NCBI GenBank assembly: GCA_002718015.1
Contig: PBCW01000002.1
Location: forward strand, 29,783 to 34,884
Length of the DNA: 5,102 bases
Reading direction: 5' to 3'
Origin: Rhodospirillaceae bacterium
GTDB lineage: Bacteria > Pseudomonadota > Alphaproteobacteria > UBA8366
Numbering within the stretch: position 1 is the stretch's first letter; the number at the start of each line of letters is the position of its first letter. Under the pieces are notes generated by a model. That model saw nothing but the letters and a program-made list of their open reading frames with translations, searched no databases and had not been told where the DNA came from. Positions 1 through 5,102 of the stretch are shown here, in pieces. Made by a program: the position numbers and the translations under genes.

Positions 1-633
1 GTCACTTTCGTTGATGCGTGGATTGATTTCTTTCGAAAACCTCAAATCTGGGGCATGCTAGCCTTTGTTTTTCTGTTTCGAAGTGGAGAGGGCTTGTTAT
101 TAGGCGTGGGGCATTTGTTTCTGCAAGCTGACTCGGAGGTGGGGGGCATTGGACTTTCTCTTGCTCAGAAGAGTATTATCGATGGCACGGTGAGCACGGT
201 GGTGAGTCTGGTGGGTGGTATCCTAGGAGGAATGTTTATCTCTGAATACGGTCTGAAGAAGACACTCTTTACCATGGCGATTTGCCTCAACTTGCCGAAT
301 TTGACTTATGTCTATCTCGCATTTGCGGCTCAGGGTGGGGAGCCCGTGACACTCTGGACCGTGGGGTCATTGGTCACGATCGAGAAGTTTTTCTATAGTT
401 TTGGATTTATCGCGAACATGCTCTACATGATGCAGCAGATCAGTCCCGGAAAGTATCATATGACGCATTATGCTTTCTGCACGGCGATCATGAACCTTGT
501 GCTCTGGCCAACGACTGCAGTGAGTGGATTTTTGGCCGATTATCTTGGATATCTGACTTTCTTTATCATCGTCATGTTTGCTACAATACCATCCTACTTG
601 GCGGCTTGGTATGCGCCGTTCCCACGTAGTTAA
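1..633 (+). CDS. MFS transporter, AmpG-like (C-terminal part, 5' truncated by window)
   Basis: The frame is open from the first base and ends at TAA 631-633, giving 210 residues with the start outside the window. The ATG at 55 falls inside a conserved stretch (RKPQIWGMLAFVFLFRSGEG) and is an internal methionine, not the start. The fragment is very hydrophobic. About six membrane helices can be drawn, near residues 18-41, 59-81, 86-109, 122-144, 155-178 and 183-205, which fits helices 7-12 of a 12-helix MFS carrier. The short basic turn at GLKK (84-87) after a glycine-rich helix is typical of MFS cytoplasmic loops. The pattern (PQIW, GxGLS, GGILGG, LNLPNLxYVYLA, SGFLADYLGY) resembles AmpG/PAT-type permeases of the inner membrane, a family that includes muropeptide importers; the substrate here cannot be told. 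The next gene on the same strand starts 51 bases downstream, so co-transcription is likely. MFS assignment is secure; the AmpG-like subfamily is a reasoned guess. Confidence 0.85.
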   Translation, partial: VTFVDAWIDFFRKPQIWGMLAFVFLFRSGEGLLLGVGHLFLQADSEVGGIGLSLAQKSIIDGTVSTVVSLVGGILGGMFISEYGLKKTLFTMAICLNLPNLTYVYLAFAAQGGEPVTLWTVGSLVTIEKFFYSFGFIANMLYMMQQISPGKYHMTHYAFCTAIMNLVLWPTTAVSGFLADYLGYLTFFIIVMFATIPSYLAAWYAPFPRS

Positions 634-684
634 GACCAATTAAAATAGCTATTTGCGAACTTCTCTTGAGCGGGTTAGATAGTA

Positions 685-1752
685 TTGGTGGATGAGTCTA
701 AACTAGATTTTACAGATGAATGGGAGGAAAGCGCGCTCTCAGTCGATGCGCCTTCACTCATAATTGAGGAGGACGGGGAGCTATTACATCTTGAGAGTAA
801 TCTAGAGCAAAAACATAACTTTGGTTCAGTCGGTCTAGTCAATTGTCCGATCGCCTATGATTCTTTTCGGCGGATGGCCTTTCGTTATATCTGCCCTTCC
901 GGCTTCAGAAAGGAAGACTTTAGTCAACTGCGTGCCTTCTCGTTGGATCGTGGCGAGTCATTTTCATTACTGGAATTACCTCTTAACCATTGGATTCTCT
1001 GGCTATTCGAGTGGGTTGCATCCGCTGATCATAAAAGTGGGCAACTCTTTGGTTTGCATGCTGCAGATCGTTCAATGGACGATCGAATTGTAATCGATCA
1101 TAGGCTCTTCGTTCATAAGCCTGGAGAAGCTCAGTTACGCTTGCGCCCGATTTGCCGTGATGCTTACAAGCCATTAGCCTTCAGTCGCCAGCGGGCTGAG
1201 CTAGTTTTCGCGGGTGCAGAAGGTGTCTATCTGCTAGGGTTGGAGGGGGAGCGTAAACTAACTCTGTCACCAAATATTGCTGCGGGCGGCCAAGGAGCTG
1301 CTTTTCATCCTTCAGGCGATGCTCTAATCGTGGTCGGTGGTGACGGACTGCACCTCTGGAATCTGAATACGAATCAATGTCAACAGCTAACCCCTAAGGG
1401 CCGGCATCCTGTTTGGTCGATGAATGGAAAAGGTATTTATTACCGAGAGAGTAGTGCGGATTTACACTATTACAATTTCGCGAGCAAGGAGGCACATCGA
1501 GTCATCGGAATACCAAAACAACGTCTCCCAGATTTTTGGCATGCGCGGCCGGTTTGCCTATCAAGAGATGGCCGTTACCTTGCCACTTCGCTAACCGAAA
1601 AGGTGCTACGAGGCGTTAGTCAAAGACATACTTCTACAAGTGCGAATGAGCGTGTGTATTCTTATAATCATCAATTAATTGTGCTGGATTTAAAGCAGAA
1701 AGCGTATTGGACTCGTCGAGGTTTCGCGGATCAACTGTGTTGGGCGGACTAA
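685..1752 (+). CDS. Uncharacterised WD40/TolB-like beta-propeller protein
   Basis: This is a 355-residue protein I do not recognise as a named family. The only starts after the in-frame TAG at 676-678 are TTG 685 and the adjacent GTG 688; the first in-frame ATG is near residue 64, inside the fold, so a non-ATG start seems real. No Shine-Dalgarno sequence is visible. There is no signal peptide or membrane helix, so it is probably cytoplasmic. From about residue 160 it shows repeated four-strand blade patterns: PLAFSRQRAELVFAGAEGVY (163-182), AAFHPSGDALIVVGGDGLHLWNL (205-227), PVWSMNGKGIYY (242-253) and PVCLSRDGRYLA (289-300) followed by QLIVLDLKQKAYWT (330-343). Earlier, less regular blades probably cover 59-160. 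The N-terminal 40 residues are acidic and likely disordered. No catalytic motif is evident; propellers usually mediate protein or ligand binding. It follows the MFS gene by 51 bases and converges on galK. The coding call is strong because of the length and repeat pattern; the function is unknown. Confidence 0.8.
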   Translation: MVDESKLDFTDEWEESALSVDAPSLIIEEDGELLHLESNLEQKHNFGSVGLVNCPIAYDSFRRMAFRYICPSGFRKEDFSQLRAFSLDRGESFSLLELPLNHWILWLFEWVASADHKSGQLFGLHAADRSMDDRIVIDHRLFVHKPGEAQLRLRPICRDAYKPLAFSRQRAELVFAGAEGVYLLGLEGERKLTLSPNIAAGGQGAAFHPSGDALIVVGGDGLHLWNLNTNQCQQLTPKGRHPVWSMNGKGIYYRESSADLHYYNFASKEAHRVIGIPKQRLPDFWHARPVCLSRDGRYLATSLTEKVLRGVSQRHTSTSANERVYSYNHQLIVLDLKQKAYWTRRGFADQLCWAD

Positions 1753-1762
1753 CGTAGAGCAC

Positions 1763-1804
1763 GCTTCCTGAATATAGTCTGTGTTGTGTAAGTATTCATG
1801 AAGC
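1763..1804. terminator. Inverted repeat between convergent genes, candidate bidirectional terminator
   Basis: GCTTCCTGAATA at 1763-1774 is matched by the inverted copy TATTCATGAAGC at 1793-1804. Eleven of twelve positions pair, with one internal mismatch (1768/1799), around an 18-base loop. It fills the 60-base gap between the stop of the propeller gene (1752) and the stop of galK (1813). Position and symmetry suit a shared terminator. However, no T-tract follows on either strand and the stem is A+T-rich for an intrinsic terminator, so function is inferred from location. Confidence 0.4.
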
Positions 1805-1812
1805 TTGACCTA

Positions 1813-2964
1813 CTAAAGAAGCTTTGCTCCATCACCTGTTCGAGTATGAAAGATCGATGGCTGTAGACCGTGCTTGGCTTTGAAGGCTGCGGCGATGACA
1901 TCGGCTTGGGCTTGCCCAAAATTACTATCTGTTAGTGCCATAACAGCACCGCCAAAGCCACCGCCGGTCAGACGCGCACCATAAACGCTAGGCTGGAGCT
2001 TGAGTAGTTCGACCAGTGTATCCAGCTCCTCGATACTATTTTCAAAATTAACGCGAGAGCTTTCGTGTGACTGGTTTAAATATACGCCGACGGATTTGAG
2101 GTCGTCATTTGCTAAAGCAAGTTCGACCGCAAGTACGCGGGCGTTTTCACCGACGATGTGGGCGGCGCGGTGGAAGATAAGCTTGTCGAGATTGTTCTTT
2201 GAGGCCACCAACTGTCCTTCGCTAATCTCTGAAAGGGTCTTTGCCTCAGGATAGTCGGCTTGTAGCTGTTTTAGTGCGTCATGACACTCTCTGAAACGAT
2301 CTGCGTATGCAGAGTCTACGAGAGCGTGTTTTTTGTTGGAATTAAAAATCCAAAAGTGCGCGCCGCGGGGCATTGGTTCGGTCACGAAGGTCTCGGTCGC
2401 GCAATCAATCTTGACTAGATGGTCGGCTTTCCCGAAGGCTGAGACGCCTTGGTCAAGAATACCACAGGGTATGCCGACGAATTCGTTTTCTGCCTTACGC
2501 CCAATGCGTGCAAAGCCAGCAGCATCTGCTTCGTAGCCGTAAAGGGCGGCGAGCGCTTTGGCCGTCGCTAATTCAAAGGCGGCACTGCTACTCATACCCG
2601 CGCCCGATGGGAGTGTACTGGTCACAGCCATGTTGTAGCCAGTCGGCGTTACCATGCCGAGATTAGCCATTACCTTTGTCACGCCAATCGGATAGTTCGT
2701 CCAAGAAGCTGCGCCCTTTACAGCTTTGTAATTGCCTAGGGGGATTTCTACCAGATCGCCTGCGTCGCTCACGATGCGAATCATTGCATCTTCGCGCAGA
2801 CTTACAGCCACTGTGATTCCTTCCGTCACGGCGGCACCCATAACTAGGCCTCCATTGTAGTCGGTGTGATTGCCGATAAACTCGATTCGTCCGGGTGCGA
2901 ATGCGTAGTGCACGGGCTTACTAGGGAAGTGCTTTTGAAACAATTCAAGTGTGGCTTTGTGCAT
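1813..2964 (-). CDS. galK: Galactokinase (GHMP kinase family)
   Basis: It phosphorylates alpha-D-galactose with ATP to galactose-1-phosphate, the entry step of the cytoplasmic Leloir pathway. At 383 residues it has the usual family length. All three GHMP kinase motifs are present: motif 1 at 25-37 (GRIEFIGNHTDYN), the phosphate-binding loop at 118-128 (LPSGAGMSSSA) and motif 3 at 329-339 (GARLTGGGFGG). The expected catalytic pair is R26 in motif 1 and D171 in CGILDQ. Motif 1 is unusual: the classical form is GRVNLIGEHTDYN, and here the N and E positions are exchanged (E28, N32). H33 and D35, which bind sugar in known structures, are kept. I chose ATG 2964 because it places motif 1 at the same distance from the N-terminus as in E. 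coli GalK and lies 5 bases after the glnS stop. A TTG at 2988 would give 391 residues but overlap glnS. The stop is TAG 1813-1815. Other sugar kinases of the GHMP family are possible but less likely. Confidence 0.9.
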   Translation of the reverse strand: MHKATLELFQKHFPSKPVHYAFAPGRIEFIGNHTDYNGGLVMGAAVTEGITVAVSLREDAMIRIVSDAGDLVEIPLGNYKAVKGAASWTNYPIGVTKVMANLGMVTPTGYNMAVTSTLPSGAGMSSSAAFELATAKALAALYGYEADAAGFARIGRKAENEFVGIPCGILDQGVSAFGKADHLVKIDCATETFVTEPMPRGAHFWIFNSNKKHALVDSAYADRFRECHDALKQLQADYPEAKTLSEISEGQLVASKNNLDKLIFHRAAHIVGENARVLAVELALANDDLKSVGVYLNQSHESSRVNFENSIEELDTLVELLKLQPSVYGARLTGGGFGGAVMALTDSNFGQAQADVIAAAFKAKHGLQPSIFHTRTGDGAKLL

Positions 2965-2969
2965 GGCGT

Positions 2970-4634
2970 TTATCTGTTCTTTGCCCAAGAGTCGCGGAGC
3001 GCCACAGTGCGGTTAAAGACTAGGGCATCGGGTTGACTTAGTTTCGAGTCGAGGCAGAAATATCCGATACGCTCGAATTGGCAGGTCTCAGCCACGGGTA
3101 ATTTGCTTAGGCTTGGTTCGCAAAGTGCGGTGGCTTCGGTCAATGAGTCGGGATTTACAAACTCGGTAAATGTGCGCTCTTTATCGGCCTCTGGCTTTTC
3201 GAGCGAAAATAGGCGGTCGAAGAGTCGGACTTTCGCTTTGACGGCGTGAGTCGCGCTGACCCAATGGATGACGCCTTTGACTTTACGGTCTTCAGGATTC
3301 TTCCCGAGCGTGTCGAGGTCGACACTGCAAAGCAATTTGGTAACAGTGCCGTCGGTATCCTTTTCGCAGTCTTCGCATTTAATTACATAGGCGCCGCGAA
3401 GTCTTACTTCGTGCCCTTTCTTTAGCCGCTTGAACTTCTTATTGGCCTCTTCGCGAAAGTCTTCTTGTTCAATGTAAATTCGCTTACCAAAGGAGATCTT
3501 ACGTGTGCCCGCAGTTTCATCTTCCGGGTTGTTGATCGCTTCGACTTCGAGGACTTCACCCTCCGGCCAGTTGGTCAGCTCGACTTCGAGCGGATTCATG
3601 ACAGCCATACGCCGACAGCTCGAGAGATTAAGCTCTTGGCGTACTGTGTGCTCCAGTAGTGCCACATCACTTGTCGATGGTGTCTTGGTGATGCCGACGG
3701 TTTGGCAGAAGCTACGAATCGCGGCAGCAGGGTAGCCACGGCGACGCATTCCAGATAGAGTTGGCATACGAGGATCATCCCAGCTTTCAACCCAGCCTTC
3801 TTCGACCAGAGTCCGTAGCTTACGCTTGCTTACCACAGTGTGGGTTAGGTTTAGGCGGGCGAATTCAGTTTGCTTTGAGGGGAAGATATTAAGTTTTCCT
3901 ATAAACCAATCGTAGAGCGGGCGATGGTCTTCAAATTCTAGCGAGCAGAGCGAGTGAGTGACGCCTTCGAGTGAGTCACTTTGGCCATGGGTGAAATCGT
4001 AACTCGGGTAAATCGGCCATGCGTCGCCCACCCGGTGGTGGTGCATCCGCTTGATGCGATACATTACTGGGTCGCGCATGTTCATGTTTGGATGTGCCAT
4101 ATCAATCTTGGCGCGGAGCACCTTGGCACCGTCTTCAAATTCGCCCGAGCGCATCCGTTTGAATAGATCAAGACTTTCGGTAGCTGGGCGGTCGCGGTGG
4201 GGACTATTTTTGCCTGGCTCATTGACAGAGCCCCTGTATGAGCGCATTTCGTCAAAGCTCAGTTCGTCTACATAGGCATCGCCCGACAAGATGAGCTTAC
4301 AAGCCCAGTCAAAAAGCTGGCCGAAATAGTCACTTGCAAAGCAGACCTTCGCCCATTCGTAACCTAGCCATTTGATGTCCTCTAAGATCGCTTGAACGAA
4401 TTCGTCATTCTCTTTCTCCGGATTAGTATCGTCGAAACGGAGGTTACAGAGGCCGCCAAATTCTTTAGCGATATCGAAGTTCAAGCAGATCGCCTTCGCG
4501 TGGCCGATTTGGAGGTAGCCATTGGGTTCAGGCGGGAAACGAGTCTGTACACGCCCGTTGTGCTTACTAGCCTCTACATCAGCAGCCACCATCTGGCGAA
4601 TAAAATCAGTTGGAGTTTCTGGACTTTCGGACAT
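2970..4634 (-). CDS. glnS: Glutamine--tRNA ligase (GlnRS)
   Basis: This class Ib aminoacyl-tRNA synthetase attaches glutamine to tRNA-Gln in the cytoplasm. From ATG 4634 the product is 554 residues, the length of the E. coli enzyme, and it aligns from end to end with that enzyme as I remember it: TDFIRQ (9-14), TRFPPEPNGYL (31-41), CNLRFDDTNP (63-72), the catalytic-domain stretch YDFTHGQSDSLEG (212-224), the KMSKS-type loop VVSKRKL (267-273), WDDPRMPTLSGMRRRGY (285-301), and the two C-terminal anticodon-binding barrels ending in VFNRTVALRDSWAK (539-552). Residues matching the glutamine/tRNA contacts of E. coli GlnRS appear kept: R32, D68, Y212, H216 and D236. The first histidine of the HIGH motif is glutamine (Q42-I-G-H45, codon CAA at 4511-4509). 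The frame stays open upstream to about 4844, with alternative starts ATG 4760 and TTG 4838, but the added residues have no counterpart in the E. coli enzyme. galK follows after 5 bases. No Shine-Dalgarno sequence is visible. Confidence 0.96.
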   Translation of the reverse strand: MSESPETPTDFIRQMVAADVEASKHNGRVQTRFPPEPNGYLQIGHAKAICLNFDIAKEFGGLCNLRFDDTNPEKENDEFVQAILEDIKWLGYEWAKVCFASDYFGQLFDWACKLILSGDAYVDELSFDEMRSYRGSVNEPGKNSPHRDRPATESLDLFKRMRSGEFEDGAKVLRAKIDMAHPNMNMRDPVMYRIKRMHHHRVGDAWPIYPSYDFTHGQSDSLEGVTHSLCSLEFEDHRPLYDWFIGKLNIFPSKQTEFARLNLTHTVVSKRKLRTLVEEGWVESWDDPRMPTLSGMRRRGYPAAAIRSFCQTVGITKTPSTSDVALLEHTVRQELNLSSCRRMAVMNPLEVELTNWPEGEVLEVEAINNPEDETAGTRKISFGKRIYIEQEDFREEANKKFKRLKKGHEVRLRGAYVIKCEDCEKDTDGTVTKLLCSVDLDTLGKNPEDRKVKGVIHWVSATHAVKAKVRLFDRLFSLEKPEADKERTFTEFVNPDSLTEATALCEPSLSKLPVAETCQFERIGYFCLDSKLSQPDALVFNRTVALRDSWAKNR

Positions 4635-4873
4635 AAGCAGTGAGACAAACGCAGCGCTTTGATTTGCGCCAGTCAAAAAGTTGAGTGTGGTTCTCAGGAA
4701 TTCCCCAAAGTTGTTCAGATCGAAAGCGTCTGGGTCGAAGGCCCCAGCGTCAAAGCGCATTAAGCACCGCGAAGCTACAAGTTCTGAATTTAGGAATATT
4801 GGTGTTCTGCGCGGACCATCACTTACGCTCCAATTCAAAGCTTACTCTACTCTACTGCTTGATCAGGTCAGGC
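4635..4873 (-). other. glnS upstream region, with an in-frame open extension
   Basis: This 239-base gap separates the upstream partial gene's stop from the chosen glnS start on the same strand, and should carry the glnS promoter and leader. I find no convincing -35/-10 pair. The glnS frame is open through 4635-4838 (68 codons, closed by a TAA just upstream), with an ATG at 4760. Its translation contains a Phe/Asp/Ala-rich stretch (FDAGAFDPDAFD), followed by a plausible but unrecognised sequence. A small hairpin (4730-4734 with 4743-4747, CTGGG/CCCAG, 8-base loop) lies over that stretch. It could be an untranslated leader, a short leader peptide or an N-terminal extension of GlnRS; untranslated is my default. 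Confidence 0.4.
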
Positions 4874-5102
4874 TTACTGAATATTGGTAGGTAATTGCTC
4901 CACACGGTCTCGGAGACGATCCATGGTATTTGCGTTTTTCTGTTGATTAAACTTGGTGCCAAGCAGTGTAGTGGCGGCAGGGAGAAATTCGTCGATTGCG
5001 ACGGCATGTTTGCTGTCGGTCAGAATGCCGATGAATTGTCCATTTTTTGTAAATGCAAGGTCGCCTCGCGAGGAGGCGAAGTCGGCAAAGAGCTGGCCGA
5101 GC
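4874..5102 (-). CDS. C-terminal fragment of an unidentified protein, possibly trypsin-like protease related
   Basis: The frame is open from the window edge to TAA at 4876-4874, giving 75 C-terminal residues of a larger protein. The stretch GDLAFTKNGQFIGIL followed by a hydrophobic strand (HAVAI) resembles the final barrel strands of trypsin/HtrA-like proteases, where a GGPLxxxxGxxIGI pattern occurs, but the catalytic GNSGG itself is absent from the visible part. The last 30 residues (from about NQQKNANTMDRLRDRVEQLP) are polar and probably helical. There is no membrane segment in the visible part. Codon use and composition look genuinely coding. It precedes glnS on the same strand with a 239-base gap, so glnS probably has its own promoter. 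The coding call is good; the family is a weak guess. Confidence 0.65.
   Translation of the reverse strand, partial: LGQLFADFASSRGDLAFTKNGQFIGILTDSKHAVAIDEFLPAATTLLGTKFNQQKNANTMDRLRDRVEQLPTNIQ

Noticed and set aside
367..639. Minus-strand open frame of about 90 codons
   Set aside because: It lies antisense to the MFS gene, has low-complexity charged content with no domain pattern, and is explained by the real frame on the other strand.
653..681. Possible promoter before the propeller gene (TTGCGA, 17 bases, TAGATA)
   Set aside because: The -10 match is poor, and it would place the transcription start on the start codon; the short gap favours read-through from the MFS gene.
1801..1824. Two AAGCTT copies that could pair as a galK-end hairpin
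   Set aside because: Only six base pairs, A+T-rich, a 12-base loop and overlap with the galK stop; the neighbouring 12-base inverted repeat is stronger.
2000..2254. Plus-strand open frame antisense to galK (and a similar one at 2333-2536)
   Set aside because: Ser/Ala/Arg-rich shadow translation of the galK coding strand, with no protein-like features.
3348..3377. Cys-x-x-Cys in GlnRS (residues 420-423) as a zinc site
   Set aside because: It is a single pair with no second pair of ligands nearby, in a variable stretch of the anticodon-binding region.
3465..4643. Several short plus-strand open frames antisense to glnS
   Set aside because: They overlap one another in different frames and cover a highly conserved GlnRS sequence; shadows only.
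4671..4676. TTGACT (minus strand) as a glnS -35 element
   Set aside because: No acceptable -10 sequence lies 16-18 bases downstream.
4681..4894. Two plus-strand open frames of 69 codons in the glnS upstream region
   Set aside because: They occupy the same bases in two frames, neither looks protein-like, and both run into the antisense of the upstream gene's 3' end.
5064..5073. Perfect 10-base palindrome CCTCGCGAGG
   Set aside because: It lies within codons of the partial gene (Ser-Ser-Arg-Gly region); ordinary coding use explains it and no second copy was noticed in the window.

Overview
This looks like a chromosomal stretch from a Gram-negative-type bacterium with roughly 50% G+C. The window most resembles Verrucomicrobiota (Opitutae / Puniceicoccales-like), with Bacteroidota or Planctomycetota less likely. 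That placement is an inference from three things: a full-length bacterial GlnRS, a galactokinase with the GRxEx-GNHTDYN motif variant, and an AmpG-like MFS protein. No Shine-Dalgarno sequence is visible at any start in the window. There are no RNA genes, mobile elements, CRISPR arrays or phage genes.

Layout: (1) Bases 1-633 (+) hold the C-terminal half of an MFS transporter whose start lies outside the window. (2) Bases 685-1752 (+) hold an uncharacterised cytoplasmic protein with WD40/TolB-like beta-propeller repeats, probably co-transcribed with the transporter. (3) Bases 1753-1812 are a convergent intergenic gap with a 12-bp imperfect inverted repeat, which may end transcription from both sides. 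(4) Bases 1813-2964 (-) encode galactokinase (galK). (5) Bases 2970-4634 (-) encode glutaminyl-tRNA synthetase (glnS), only 5 bases upstream of galK, so the two are almost certainly one transcript. (6) Bases 4635-4873 are the glnS upstream region, part of which is an open in-frame extension of glnS. (7) Bases 4874-5102 (-) are the C-terminal end of a further protein, possibly protease-like.

The two halves converge and show no obvious shared pathway. glnS charges tRNA-Gln for translation. galK feeds galactose into the Leloir pathway. The transporter and propeller pair is of unknown substrate and role. Most of this is ordinary housekeeping and metabolic sequence. I did not find a convincing new multi-gene system. 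The items most worth a second look are the Q-I-G-H version of the HIGH motif in GlnRS, the reciprocal N/E exchange in the galactokinase signature, the open extension upstream of glnS, and the unrecognised propeller protein.
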